Of a stretch of 64,000 nucleotides of DNA, positions 1-8,349 are shown in pieces. The translations under genes were made by a program, and so were the position numbers. The first letter of the stretch is position 1, and every line of letters starts with the position of its first letter. The notes under the pieces were generated by a model. That model worked only from the letters and a program-made list of their open reading frames with translations. It was not told where the DNA came from and searched no databases. The stretch comes from Alphaproteobacteria bacterium (GTDB lineage: Bacteria > Myxococcota_A > UBA796 > CAJQPC01): assembly GCA_020632795.1 (NCBI GenBank), contig JACKEV010000012.1:372001-436000 (forward strand), in the 5' to 3' direction.

Positions 1-936
1 CACTATGCCTCGCTCATGGACCCGCACGATCCGCGCTGCCCGATCCGGCTCCAGGCCGTGCCGGGGCTCGCCGAGCTGACCCCCGGGCCCACCGCCACGG
101 TCGATCCGGTGGGCGACCGGGTCTACCGGAAGACCAACCGGGTCATCCACAAGTACCCGGATCGTGTGGTGTTCCTCGTCACGGCCGTCTGTCCGGTGTA
201 CTGCCGGCATTGCACACGGAAGTTCCACACCACCGATCAGCAGGGCACCTACTTCGAGGAGAAGGAGGCCCGCTCGTTCGAGCCGGACTTCGCCTACATC
301 GCCGCGCACCCCGAGATCCGGGATGTGCTGCTGACCGGCGGGGACCCGCTGGTGTACCCCGACGAGAAGATCGCGTTCATCCTGGAGAACCTCCGCGCCA
401 TCCCCCACGTCGAGGTCATCCGGATCGGCAGCCGCTTCCCGGTGCTGATGCCGGACCGCATCACGCCCGAGCTGTGTCGGATCCTGGAGGCGCACCACCC
501 GGTGTGGCTGAACACCCACTTCAACCACCCCAAGGAGATCACGCCCGCCTCCGCCGCGGCCTGCGACCGGCTGCTGCGTCACGGCGTGCCGGTGCAGAAC
601 CAGTCCGTGCTGCTCAAGGGGGTCAACGACGACATCGACACGATGCGCGCGCTGGTGCACGGCCTGCTGAAGATCCGCGTCCGACCGTACTACCTCTACC
701 ACTGTGACGACGTGGTGGGCGTCTCCCACTTCATGACCAGCCTGGAGGAGGGCCGCGCCATCATGGAGCAGCTCACCGGGTTCACCACCGGCTTCGCCGT
801 GCCCCAGTACGTGTACACCACTGACCTGGGCAAGATCCCGGCCAGCAGGGAGGTGCTCCATCGGGACGCCCTGGGGGACGTCTGGGTGGAGAACTATCAA
901 GGACAGAAGCGGAACCTGGGCCCCGTCCTGCGGTAG
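1..936 (+). CDS. kamA: Lysine 2,3-aminomutase-family radical SAM enzyme (5' partial)
   Basis: The frame is open from the left edge and the residues before the first Met (HYASL) match the family, so the true start lies upstream. The radical SAM motif CxxxCxxC is at 190-213 (CPVYCRHC) and should hold the 4Fe-4S cluster that cleaves SAM. Family members move an alpha-amino group to the beta position using PLP. The PLP-binding Lys is probably the one in TTDLGKIPAS near 820-850; the usual Gly-rich run before it is missing. Asp residues corresponding to those that bind the lysine side chain seem kept (YHCDD and YTTD). Lysine is therefore the likely substrate, but glutamate or arginine aminomutase is possible. 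It converges on the ATP-grasp gene with three bases between stops. Confidence 0.85.
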   Translation, partial: HYASLMDPHDPRCPIRLQAVPGLAELTPGPTATVDPVGDRVYRKTNRVIHKYPDRVVFLVTAVCPVYCRHCTRKFHTTDQQGTYFEEKEARSFEPDFAYIAAHPEIRDVLLTGGDPLVYPDEKIAFILENLRAIPHVEVIRIGSRFPVLMPDRITPELCRILEAHHPVWLNTHFNHPKEITPASAAACDRLLRHGVPVQNQSVLLKGVNDDIDTMRALVHGLLKIRVRPYYLYHCDDVVGVSHFMTSLEEGRAIMEQLTGFTTGFAVPQYVYTTDLGKIPASREVLHRDALGDVWVENYQGQKRNLGPVLR

Positions 937-939
937 GGG

Positions 940-1914
940 CTACCCGCCGGCTGCGCGCAGCGCGTTCCGAAGGATGTGGCGCAGGAAGCCCCCGGGCCCC
1001 AGCGGGTCGCTCAGCAGGATGGCGTCGCCGATGGAGGGGTGGTCCGGGGTGCCGGGGATGCAGAAGATCGCACAGTTGGCGTTCATCTCCAGGGCGAACA
1101 GACGGCCGTCGCGGCCCAGGCGCAGGTCGCAGCGGCCATAGCTGCGGCCGTGGACCCCCCGGAAGAGGGGCCGCACGACGGCCTCGATGCGGGCGATGAG
1201 CCCGGCGTCCTGCACGGGGAGCCAGTCGAGGGCGGCGCGCTCCTCGTCCTTGAGAGCGTAGTGGATGAAGGACTCGCCGGGGGGCAACCCCACACGGATG
1301 GGGCGCAGCACCCGCAGGCCGTCGGGGGCGTCGGGGTCCTCCAGGACCATGGCCGAGACCTCGTCGCCGTCGATGAACTCCTCGATGAGCACGCGGCCGA
1401 AGCGGTCGAGCAGGCGGGCGGCCTCGGCGCGCAGGGCGCCGGGGTCCTCAACCCGGGACGAGGGCCGCAGGCCGATGCTCGCGTAGCTGTCGTGGTGCTT
1501 CACGAACAGCGGGAAGCGCAGGCGTCGCCCGATGGCCTCGGCCTCGGCGAGGTTCTGGGCGAAGCCGTACGCCGGGGTGGGCACGTCCAGGGCGGCGCAG
1601 GTCTGCTTCATGCCCTCGCGGGTGACCGCGTAGAAGGCCGAATTTGCGCCGGTGAACGGCAGGCCGAGCTGCTCCAGGGCCTCCACCACGTCGATCCCGG
1701 CGATGGCCTGGTCGGGCGCGCCGTCGCACATGTTGAGGAAGACGTCGACGTCGCCGCGGGCCAGGGTGCCTAGCTCCTCCTGCGCCTTGCCCGGGTGGAT
1801 GAACCGGATGTCGAAGGTGTGCTCCGGCGCGAAGGCCCCGATGTCAGGGTCGCAGATGGGCACATAGGGGGTGGGGCCTCCTTCGGTCGTCGAGCACAGC
1901 ACACAGACGCGCAT
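940..1914 (-). CDS. ATP-grasp ligase, D-Ala-D-Ala ligase-like
   Basis: This is a 324-residue protein starting MRVCVLCSTTEGG. It has the fold order of D-alanine-D-alanine ligase-type ATP-grasp enzymes: an N-terminal substrate domain, a central FVKHHDSYASIG segment with the ATP-binding Lys, RVLIEEFIDGDEVSA, and the Mg-binding ending RLFALEMNANC. Such enzymes join a carboxylate, activated as acyl phosphate, to an amine. The start at 1914 follows the oxygenase stop by four bases, so the two are probably co-translated. A longer frame to 2019 only runs through the oxygenase gene. With a radical SAM aminomutase and an oxygenase beside it, an amino acid or dipeptide product is likely, but the substrate is unknown. 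Confidence 0.75.
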   Translation of the reverse strand: MRVCVLCSTTEGGPTPYVPICDPDIGAFAPEHTFDIRFIHPGKAQEELGTLARGDVDVFLNMCDGAPDQAIAGIDVVEALEQLGLPFTGANSAFYAVTREGMKQTCAALDVPTPAYGFAQNLAEAEAIGRRLRFPLFVKHHDSYASIGLRPSSRVEDPGALRAEAARLLDRFGRVLIEEFIDGDEVSAMVLEDPDAPDGLRVLRPIRVGLPPGESFIHYALKDEERAALDWLPVQDAGLIARIEAVVRPLFRGVHGRSYGRCDLRLGRDGRLFALEMNANCAIFCIPGTPDHPSIGDAILLSDPLGPGGFLRHILRNALRAAGG

Positions 1915-1918
1915 GGGC

Positions 1919-2611
1919 TCAGCCCTGCCCGAAGGCCAGCTCGAAGGCGTGGGTGCTGCGGGTGGCGTGCTCCCGCAGGATGAAGTCCCCCACGATGGCG
2001 AGGCGGTTGAACTGGGCATAGTTGGGCAGCCCGGAGTGCCACAGGTACCCCGGCATCAGCACCATCAGCCCCGGGCGGGGGAAGATCTTCACCGCGTCCT
2101 GCTTGGCGAGGTCCATCAGGAGCGCGTTGAACCGGGGGTCGTGCAGCAGCAGCACGCCGCCGTCCGAGCGGAAGTACGCCGCGGTGTCCCCGCGCTCGAC
2201 GACCTCGCGGTCCGAGAAGTCGTCTGTGCGCACATAGTAGACGGCCGAGACGTGGGCGAGGTGGTTGTGCGCGGGCACGAACTGCTGGGGCAGCGAGTAC
2301 ACCGGGAACATCAGCAGCTCGGCGGTGTACTGGCCGTCGATGCCTTCGGCCTCCATCCAGGAGCGAAGGCCCTGGATGAACAGATCCCGCAGGCGAGCGA
2401 CCGCCGGGTGCGTGTCGCACAGATCCAGCATGTTGGCGTTGTCGGCGGTCTCGAGGTGCTCGGGCTGGTGGTAGGCCGGGTCTTCGTCGAAGATGCGGAG
2501 CAGGTCGGCGTTGAGGGCCTCGGTGTCGGGCCACGCGATGGTGGTGACCCGGGTGGGGAACACCAGGTGGTGGCTCACCGCAGGCTGCGGGTTGGGGGAC
2601 GGTTGCTCCAT
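1919..2611 (-). CDS. Putative 2OG-Fe(II) oxygenase
   Basis: This 230-residue protein resembles the TIGR02466-type putative 2-oxoglutarate/Fe(II) oxygenases. Likely iron ligands are in FVPAHNHLAHVSAVYYV (His115/His117) and PGYLWHSG (His192), with Arg203 in FNRLAIVGDF as a candidate 2OG-binding residue. The spacing fits a double-stranded beta-helix core. A good ribosome site (GGGAG) lies before the ATG at 2611. It is the first gene of a leftward pair with the ATP-grasp ligase and is divergent from an Lrp-type regulator. It may hydroxylate an amino acid or peptide made by this cluster; that is inference. Confidence 0.7.
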   Translation of the reverse strand: MEQPSPNPQPAVSHHLVFPTRVTTIAWPDTEALNADLLRIFDEDPAYHQPEHLETADNANMLDLCDTHPAVARLRDLFIQGLRSWMEAEGIDGQYTAELLMFPVYSLPQQFVPAHNHLAHVSAVYYVRTDDFSDREVVERGDTAAYFRSDGGVLLLHDPRFNALLMDLAKQDAVKIFPRPGLMVLMPGYLWHSGLPNYAQFNRLAIVGDFILREHATRSTHAFELAFGQG

Positions 2612-2836
2612 GGCGTACTCCCGAGCGGCGGCTCATCGGCGCCGCGACCCTTAGCGCGGCCCGCACGAGGCCCGAACGCGGCGTAGTATCAGCCGGCTCC
2701 CCGACCCTGTCAACCGGGTCACCGAGCAGGCGGACATCCTGCGGCGGGCGATGAATAGAAGGGGGATCTGCACAGGAAATGCACACCTGGATCGAATAGG
2801 ATTCGGGTGACCACCCTTCAAACCGAACGAGTTTCC

Positions 2837-3313
2837 ATGCCCCGCTCCCTCGACGCCATCGACCTCAAGATCCTCACCGCCCTTCAGGCCGACGCCGACC
2901 TGTCCAACAAGGAGCTGGCCGCCAGGGTGGGGCTGGCCCCGTCCAGCGCGCTGGCCCGGGTGCGCCGGCTGCGGGCCGACGGCGCGCTCGGCGCGGCCCA
3001 CGCCGAGGTGGACCCCCGCGCCCTGGGCGTCGGCCTCCAGGCGCTCATCGCGGTGCAGCTCGACGTCCACCACGCGAAGTCGGTCGCCGCCCTGCGGGAC
3101 CACCTGCTGGGGCTGCCCGAGGTCGTCGCGCTGTTCCACACCGGGGGGGAGGCGGACTTCCTGGTCCACGTCGCGGTGCGCGACGCCGAGCACCTGCGCC
3201 AGCTCGCCTTCGACGCCTTCGCGGGCCGCGCCGAGCTGCGCCGCATGGAGACGAACCTCATCTTCGAGGTCCAGCGCAAGGCGGGCTGGCCCTGCTACGC
3301 CGATGGCCGTTAG
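2837..3313 (+). CDS. Lrp/AsnC-family transcriptional regulator
   Basis: The N-terminal helix-turn-helix (DAIDLKILTALQADADLSNK, then ELAARVGL and SSALARVRRL) is followed by a RAM ligand-binding domain (about residues 65-150), giving 158 residues, the usual size. Lrp-type proteins sense amino acids and bind DNA as multimers. A GTG at 2807 would add ten residues; I prefer the ATG at 2837 because family proteins start just before the helix-turn-helix. It is divergent from the oxygenase/ATP-grasp pair across 225 bases, so it probably controls that pair, perhaps in response to lysine. Its stop overlaps the next gene by 11 bases. Confidence 0.9.
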   Translation: MPRSLDAIDLKILTALQADADLSNKELAARVGLAPSSALARVRRLRADGALGAAHAEVDPRALGVGLQALIAVQLDVHHAKSVAALRDHLLGLPEVVALFHTGGEADFLVHVAVRDAEHLRQLAFDAFAGRAELRRMETNLIFEVQRKAGWPCYADGR

Positions 3314-4448
3314 GGCGCTCTACGCGGGCGCGGTGGTGCTTGCCGCGCACGCCGCGGTCTTCGTGTGGGGCATGGCGGCACTGCTGCTGGCGGTCGCCGA
3401 GACCCCGGGCGGCCGGCTCGCGGCGCTCTGCTTCCTGTGCCTGCCGCCGGGGGTGATGCTCGTGCTGCTTCGGCCGCTGCTGCCTTCGGCGCGGACGCGG
3501 CGGTGGACCGTGGCCTCGGCGGTGTTGGTGGCCGGCGCGGCGGGCGCATACGGGCTGGCCTGGGCGCAGGCGCCGCGCGGGGAGGCTCCGGCGGGGGCGC
3601 CGCTGCAGTCGGTGTGGCTGGACGGGGACCGCTTCCGCCCCTGGGCCCTGGCGAACGTGGTGCCCGAGATCGATCAGTTCACCCTGGGCTCCTACCTCGT
3701 GCCGTTCCTGGATCCCTACATCGACGGGGCCCAGGCCGCGCGCATCCGGGAGACCTTCCAGCACATCTACCGGCCGATGCGTCAGGACCCCGCGTTCGTG
3801 GCCCTGGGCTCGGGCATGCCCATGGCCTACAGCGACCTGCCGGGGCTGCCGCGGGACCGGGGGCACCTCTATGTCTACACCCCGGCGTCCCGCCCCGAGG
3901 GGGCGCTGCCGGTGGTGCTCTTCCTGCACGGCTCAGCAGGGCCGTTCAAGGGCTACCAGTGGGTGTGGGCGGAGCTGGCCGAGGCCGAGGGGTGGGCGGT
4001 GGTCTCTCCCAGCTTCGGCTTCGGGCACTGGGGGGACCCGGCCGGGGTGGACACGGTGCGGCGGGCGCTGGACTACATCGCGGCGAACCCCCGCCTGGAC
4101 GCCGACCGGGTGGTGCTCGCCGGGCTCTCCAACGGCGGGCTGGGGGTCACCCGGGCGGCGGCGGGGATCCCCGGGGCCTTCCAGGGGCTCGTCTACCTCT
4201 CACCGGTCATCGAGGCCGGGTGGATGCCGGATGTGGCGCGGGCGCATCGGGGGCCGGTGACGGTGATCACCGGCGCGGACGACCGGCGGGTGCCGCTCTC
4301 CTGGGTGCGGGGGGCGGTGGAGGTCCTGGAGGCGCAGGGGGCGGACGTCCGGCTGGAGGTCGCGCCGGGGGAGGACCACTTCCTGTTCTTCTCGGACCCG
4401 GGGTGGTGCCGGGAGCGGGTGGGGGAGGCCATCCTGGGCCCGAGGTGA
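3303..4448 (+). CDS. Membrane-anchored alpha/beta hydrolase
   Basis: The protein has 381 residues. Three hydrophobic helices (about 4-30, 37-60, 69-89) are followed by an alpha/beta hydrolase domain. The oxyanion-hole strand is VVLFLHGSAG (205-213), the nucleophile elbow GLSNGG with Ser276, the acid Asp in TGADDRRVP (326/327), and the base His359 in GEDHFLFF. The triad looks complete, so an active esterase or dienelactone-hydrolase-like enzyme is likely; the substrate cannot be told. It starts inside the last codons of the Lrp gene and is probably co-transcribed with it. Confidence 0.75.
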   Translation: MAVRALYAGAVVLAAHAAVFVWGMAALLLAVAETPGGRLAALCFLCLPPGVMLVLLRPLLPSARTRRWTVASAVLVAGAAGAYGLAWAQAPRGEAPAGAPLQSVWLDGDRFRPWALANVVPEIDQFTLGSYLVPFLDPYIDGAQAARIRETFQHIYRPMRQDPAFVALGSGMPMAYSDLPGLPRDRGHLYVYTPASRPEGALPVVLFLHGSAGPFKGYQWVWAELAEAEGWAVVSPSFGFGHWGDPAGVDTVRRALDYIAANPRLDADRVVLAGLSNGGLGVTRAAAGIPGAFQGLVYLSPVIEAGWMPDVARAHRGPVTVITGADDRRVPLSWVRGAVEVLEAQGADVRLEVAPGEDHFLFFSDPGWCRERVGEAILGPR

Positions 4449-4532
4449 CCGGGGTCATCTTCCCCCTCAAAGGTCCGGCTTCAGGGAGGCGGGGTGACTA
4501 GCCTGGGGGTGTGCAATCCCAGGAGACCTGCC

Positions 4533-5222
4533 ATGCGCCGCCACCTTGTCCTGCTCCCTCTGCTCCCCCTGCTGGCCTGTGACCCGCTGGAGACTCCCCG
4601 TGACGTGACCGGCAACTTCGCGGTCACCTATGAGGACAACCTGCGCGTCTACCTCAACGACGAGCTGGTCGCCGAGGTGGCCTCCGGGGAGGACGAGGAC
4701 ATCGAGTGGGACGGTCAGACCTTCCAGGTGTCCACCCTGTGCAGCGAGGAGGGCACCGAGTGCCCCGGCGAGACCTACTGGCATGAGGTCGCCGTCGACC
4801 AGCCCTGGGGGCCGGAGTACCGGCTGCTCAACTTCGTGAACCTCGACCAGGAGCGCGGCGAGCCCGGCCAGCGGCTGGGCGGCGTGCTGGAGGACGACGG
4901 CACCTGGGCGATGCTCGCGGGCCTCGCGCTGAGCGGCAACGAGCACTGCGTGGCGCTGGGTGTGGGCGTGGTCACCGGGGCGTTCTCCGCGGACAACACC
5001 GCCATCGACGATGGCGTGCTGACCTACGGCTGGTCGGGTGGCTGCCAGATCGGCGACCTCCAGGTGGGCGCGTCCATCCGCCTGGAGTCCGACTTCACCG
5101 CCACCCGCACGGGCGACTACGACGTCTCCTCGGTCACCCCGGCCGACCCCATCGACGAGGACGGCGCCGTGGTCGACCCGGACGAGCCGGACGACAGCTA
5201 CGCGGTGGACGCGGGGCTCTGA
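4533..5222 (+). CDS. Hypothetical lipoprotein
   Basis: The start at 4533 has AGGAG nine bases upstream. The 229-residue product begins with a signal peptide and lipobox, LLPLLAC, lipidated at Cys16. The rest is acidic and Thr/Asp rich, with two Cys in the middle (STLCSEEGTEC) and a tail dense in Asp/Glu. I recognise no family. An ORF extending upstream to 4494 is possible but would bury the signal peptide. Confidence 0.6.
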   Translation: MRRHLVLLPLLPLLACDPLETPRDVTGNFAVTYEDNLRVYLNDELVAEVASGEDEDIEWDGQTFQVSTLCSEEGTECPGETYWHEVAVDQPWGPEYRLLNFVNLDQERGEPGQRLGGVLEDDGTWAMLAGLALSGNEHCVALGVGVVTGAFSADNTAIDDGVLTYGWSGGCQIGDLQVGASIRLESDFTATRTGDYDVSSVTPADPIDEDGAVVDPDEPDDSYAVDAGL

Positions 5223-5241
5223 GCGCCCCCGGAGGTTTTTC
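5213..5241 (+). terminator. Possible terminator after the lipoprotein gene
   Basis: A short stem GGGGC/GCCCC straddles the stop codon (5213-5229) and is followed by a five-T run at 5236-5240. The stem is short and there are several bases between it and the T run, so this is a weak call. Confidence 0.3.
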
Positions 5242-5289
5242 CTTCACCCCCCAACCCCGCGCAATAAGGGAGGGCTTTCAGGAGCCCCC

Positions 5290-6933
5290 ATGCCCTCCCC
5301 CGACCGCGTGCAGGACCCGACCCGCTTCACCCGCCGGCGCGTCAGGACCGAGATCCCCGAGTCCGTCGACGTCGCCATCATCGGCGCCGGGCTGGGCGGC
5401 CTGAGCGCGGCGGCGCACCTGGCCCGCAGCGGGCTGAAGGTGGCGCTGTTCGACGGCCACTACGTCGCGGGGGGCTGCGCCACGATGTTCTCCCGCGGCC
5501 GGGACGAGCACCGCTACCACTTCGACGTCGGCGTCCACTACATCGGCGACTGCGGCCCCGAGGGCTTCGTGCCCCGGCTGCTGCGCGGCGTGGGGGTGGA
5601 CGTGGACTTCGTGCCCCTGGACCCCGACGGCTTCGACACCGTGGTCCTGCCCGGCCTGGAGTTCCGCATCCCCTCGGACCGCGCGCTGTACCACCAGCGC
5701 CTGCACGAGGCCTTCCCCGGCGAGAAGCGCGGCATCGACCGCTACGTGCGCATGCTGGAGGAGGTCGACTTCATGCAGACCCAGACCGGCGTGAAGCAGC
5801 GCAAGGGCCTCCAGCTCGCCTGGGACGTCGTCACCGGGGCGCGGCTGATGGCCCGCTACATGCAGCAGCCCCTGTCGAGCTTCCTGGACTCCTGCACCCA
5901 GGACCCGCTGCTGCGCGGGGTGATGCTGGGCCAGTCCGGGGACTACGGGGTGCCGCCGTCCCGGGCCAGCGTGCTGATGCACGCCGGGCTCGCGAACCAC
6001 TACTTCCGAGGCGCCTGGTACCCCAAGGGCGGGGGGCAGGTCATCGCCGACCAGCTCTCCGAGGTGGTCGAGGCCCACGAGGGCGTCATCGTCCTGCGCC
6101 AGCCCATCGAGCGCATCCTGGTCGAGGGCGGGCGCGCGGTGGGCGTGCGCACCCAGGGCGGCCGGCGGGAGTCGCAGGACGTCAAGGCCCGGGTGGTGCT
6201 CTCCAACGCCGACCTCAAGCGCACCCTGCTGGAGCTGCTGCCGCCCGAGCACCTGCCCGACAAGCTGCGGTCCAAGGCCGAGGGCTGGGAGATGGCCGGG
6301 GCCATCTTCCTGACCTGCCTGGGGGTGAAGCGGGACATGGCCGCCGCCGGCATGCGCAACGCCAACTACTGGTGCTTCGACCTCACCGACGCCGAGCGGG
6401 TCTACGCCGAGGCCGCCGAGGGCTTCACCCCCGAGGTCGCCTACATCACCAGCGCCACCTTGAAGGACGCCACCCCCGGCCACGCCCCCGAGGGCATCGA
6501 GGTGGTCGAGTGCATGACCCTGGCGGCGGGCGACCCCCGCAAGTGGGGGGTGAAGCCCGGCAACGTCGACGGCGGCGGCTACCGCCAGGAGCGGGGCTAC
6601 GCCGAGATGAAGCAGCGGGTGGAGGAGGCCATGGTCAACCGCCTGGAGCGGCTGTTCCCGGGCACCGCCGACGCGGTGGTGTTCAAGGAGTCCGCCTCGC
6701 CGGTCACCCACATGCGCTACACCCGGGCCAGCGAGGGCACCGGCTACGGCCTCGCGGCCACCCCGGGGCAGTTCCTGTTCAACCGCCCCGGCTACCGGGG
6801 CCCCGTGCCGGGGCTGTACTTCTGCGGGGCCAGCACCCGGGCCGGCCACGGCATCATGGGGGCCCTGGCCTCGGGGCGGGACGCCGCGCACTGCATCGCC
6901 AAGGACCTCGACCTCAACCTGGAGGTCGCGTGA
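5290..6933 (+). CDS. Phytoene desaturase/isomerase-like FAD oxidoreductase
   Basis: The ATG at 5290 follows AGGAGC, giving 547 residues. A dinucleotide-binding motif, VAIIGAGLGGLSAAAHLA (GxGxxG at 32-37) with an acidic residue ending the second strand (ALFDGHY), marks an FAD-binding amine-oxidase/CrtI-type fold. The C-terminal PGLYFCGASTRAGHGIMGAL is the usual FAD-closing motif. The family includes carotenoid desaturases, carotene isomerases and retinol saturases. No other carotenoid gene is nearby, so the substrate is open. A longer frame beginning at 5038 is only read-through of the upstream lipoprotein region. Confidence 0.8.
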   Translation: MPSPDRVQDPTRFTRRRVRTEIPESVDVAIIGAGLGGLSAAAHLARSGLKVALFDGHYVAGGCATMFSRGRDEHRYHFDVGVHYIGDCGPEGFVPRLLRGVGVDVDFVPLDPDGFDTVVLPGLEFRIPSDRALYHQRLHEAFPGEKRGIDRYVRMLEEVDFMQTQTGVKQRKGLQLAWDVVTGARLMARYMQQPLSSFLDSCTQDPLLRGVMLGQSGDYGVPPSRASVLMHAGLANHYFRGAWYPKGGGQVIADQLSEVVEAHEGVIVLRQPIERILVEGGRAVGVRTQGGRRESQDVKARVVLSNADLKRTLLELLPPEHLPDKLRSKAEGWEMAGAIFLTCLGVKRDMAAAGMRNANYWCFDLTDAERVYAEAAEGFTPEVAYITSATLKDATPGHAPEGIEVVECMTLAAGDPRKWGVKPGNVDGGGYRQERGYAEMKQRVEEAMVNRLERLFPGTADAVVFKESASPVTHMRYTRASEGTGYGLAATPGQFLFNRPGYRGPVPGLYFCGASTRAGHGIMGALASGRDAAHCIAKDLDLNLEVA

Positions 6934-8003
6934 TCCCACAGCGGCGGTGGAGCCCGGACAACCACGCCGCCGTCACCTCCTTCCTGGACAGCCTCCAGGG
7001 GCGCGCGGGCCCGCTGACCGCGGCCTTCGACTGGGACGAGACCTGCATCTTCCGCTGCCTGGGCACCGCCAGCTTCCGCCTCGCCATCGACCGGCTGGAG
7101 CTGCGCTTCTCCCCGGACGCCCTGGCCGAGCTGCTGCGCGGCTGGAGCGGCGACGTCGCGGTCTCGGCGCAGGGGGTGTCCTTCGAGGCCCTCTACGACG
7201 ACATCGTGGAGGACTGGTCTGCCGTGTGGCCGATGGTGCGGGACGGTCGTCACGACGACGCGCGGGCCGCGCACCCGGTCACCTGGCGCGACCTGCGCGC
7301 CCGGCTGGGCTTCCTCTACGACGCCTACGAGTTCACCGAGGGCCTGGGCCCGCCGGTGGCCTACCCCTACCTGGTCGAGCTGCTCGCCGGCCGCACCGAG
7401 GCCGAGCTGGAGGACCTCGCCCGGCGGGCCTGGGCGATGGCCTGCGCCGAGGTCCCGGAGGACCGCGCCTGGACGTCCCAGGCCGGCCGCAGCCCGGCGG
7501 TGACCTGGGCGTGGACCTCGGGCATGAAGCTGAACGTCGAGATGCTGGACCTCGCCCGCGCCCTGGACGCCGCCGGGGTCCAGGTCTGGGTGATCACCGC
7601 CAGCGGCGAGGCGTTCATCCGGGCGGGGGTGCAGATCACCGGCTTCCCCGCGCCGATGGAGCGGGTGGTCGGCATCCGGCTGCAGCGGGACGCGAGCGGC
7701 GTCACCCTGCCGAAGTGCCCGCCCTTCGACACGCACCCCCTGACCTGGCGGGCGGGCAAGGCCGAGACCATCCGCCGCCTGCTGCCCGCCCCGCCGGTGT
7801 TCACGGCGGGGGACACGAACACCGACGTCGAGATGCTGACGGCCTTCCCGGAGACCGAGCTGCGGCTGGTGGTCTACCGGGGCAGCCGCGGGGCCATCGA
7901 GCGGGTCTACGCCCACGCCCGGGGGGAGGGGACGCTGTCGGGGCGGACGCTCCTGCAGGGGCGGGATGAGGTGCAGGGGGGGTTCGCGCCGAGGGTGGTC
8001 TGA
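6930..8003 (+). CDS. HAD-superfamily phosphatase-like hydrolase
   Basis: A GTG at 6930 overlaps the upstream TGA (GTGA), which points to translational coupling with the flavoprotein. The 357-residue protein has HAD motif I as DWDET (residues 34-38, DxDxT), motif II in VWVITASGEAF, and motif IV as GDTNTDVEML. The large insert after motif I is an alpha-helical cap, as in phosphoserine-phosphatase-like members. A phosphate ester is the likely substrate. The stop codon falls inside the left arm of a strong inverted repeat. Confidence 0.8.
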   Translation: MIPQRRWSPDNHAAVTSFLDSLQGRAGPLTAAFDWDETCIFRCLGTASFRLAIDRLELRFSPDALAELLRGWSGDVAVSAQGVSFEALYDDIVEDWSAVWPMVRDGRHDDARAAHPVTWRDLRARLGFLYDAYEFTEGLGPPVAYPYLVELLAGRTEAELEDLARRAWAMACAEVPEDRAWTSQAGRSPAVTWAWTSGMKLNVEMLDLARALDAAGVQVWVITASGEAFIRAGVQITGFPAPMERVVGIRLQRDASGVTLPKCPPFDTHPLTWRAGKAETIRRLLPAPPVFTAGDTNTDVEMLTAFPETELRLVVYRGSRGAIERVYAHARGEGTLSGRTLLQGRDEVQGGFAPRVV

Positions 8004-8051
8004 GTCAGCGGGCCTGGGTTGCTTCGAGACCCGGCCACGCTGACTCAGACC
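7997..8051. terminator. Perfect 14-bp inverted repeat, probable bidirectional terminator
   Basis: Arms 7997-8010 (GGTCTGAGTCAGCG) and 8038-8051 are exact reverse complements, and the 27-base interior can extend the stem (GGCC..GGGT with ACCC..GGCC). The stop of the HAD gene lies in the left arm and the stop of the leftward small gene lies in the right arm. There is no clear U tract, so termination is inferred from position. Confidence 0.65.
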
Positions 8052-8200
8052 AGCGCGTGGATGAAGGAATGGGCCAGGACGTGACCCAGCGACGGGGCAC
8101 GGAGCCCCCGCGCACGGCGCCTCCGCTGGAGCCATCGAAGCCACCCTTCACCCAGAGGGGACAAGTGGGCCTGCACACACCGCGTAGAGAGTGACCGCAT
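8045..8200 (-). CDS. Small 51-residue Arg-rich protein in the Rrf2-type regulon
   Basis: This short gene begins ATG at 8200 with GGGAGG four bases upstream and ends in the right arm of the terminator hairpin. The product starts MRSLSTRCVQAHLSPL and ends LGHVLAHSFIHALV. It has an Arg-rich middle (RRRRARG), one Cys and several His. A 20-bp operator (8229-8248) shared with the nitrate/NO genes lies 28 bases before the start. I recognise no family. The ribosome site, operator and terminator support a real gene, while its size leaves doubt. Confidence 0.5.
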   Translation of the reverse strand: MRSLSTRCVQAHLSPLGEGWLRWLQRRRRARGLRAPSLGHVLAHSFIHALV

Positions 8201-8228
8201 CGAACCTCCCAGGTTGGTGTTTAAAATA

Positions 8229-8248
8229 GATATACAGGTCCGTTTATC
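8229..8248 (-). promoter_or_regulatory. Operator copy 1 (GATWAACRGA-type near-palindrome)
   Basis: Read on the minus strand this is GATAAACGGACCTGTATATC. It is a good palindrome (GATAWAC at one end, GTWTATC at the other) and matches three other sites at 8857, 21550 and 23991 in eleven fixed positions. It lies just before the 51-residue gene. Confidence 0.6.
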
Positions 8249-8349
8249 CATGATCAATCCAGGCCCGCCGCTCTGCCAGGGAAACCTGTCCCAGCGCAGC
8301 GAACCGTCGTCTTCCGGACCTCGCCGAGCAGACCGGCCCGTTGTCCGCC

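Noticed and set aside
2768..2797. TGCACA repeated before the Lrp gene as a possible Lrp site
   Set aside because: The two copies are short, direct and not flanked by the usual AT-rich centre; too weak to call.
5038..5289. An N-terminal extension of the flavoprotein frame
   Set aside because: It overlaps the lipoprotein gene, and a good ribosome site precedes the ATG at 5290 where family similarity begins.
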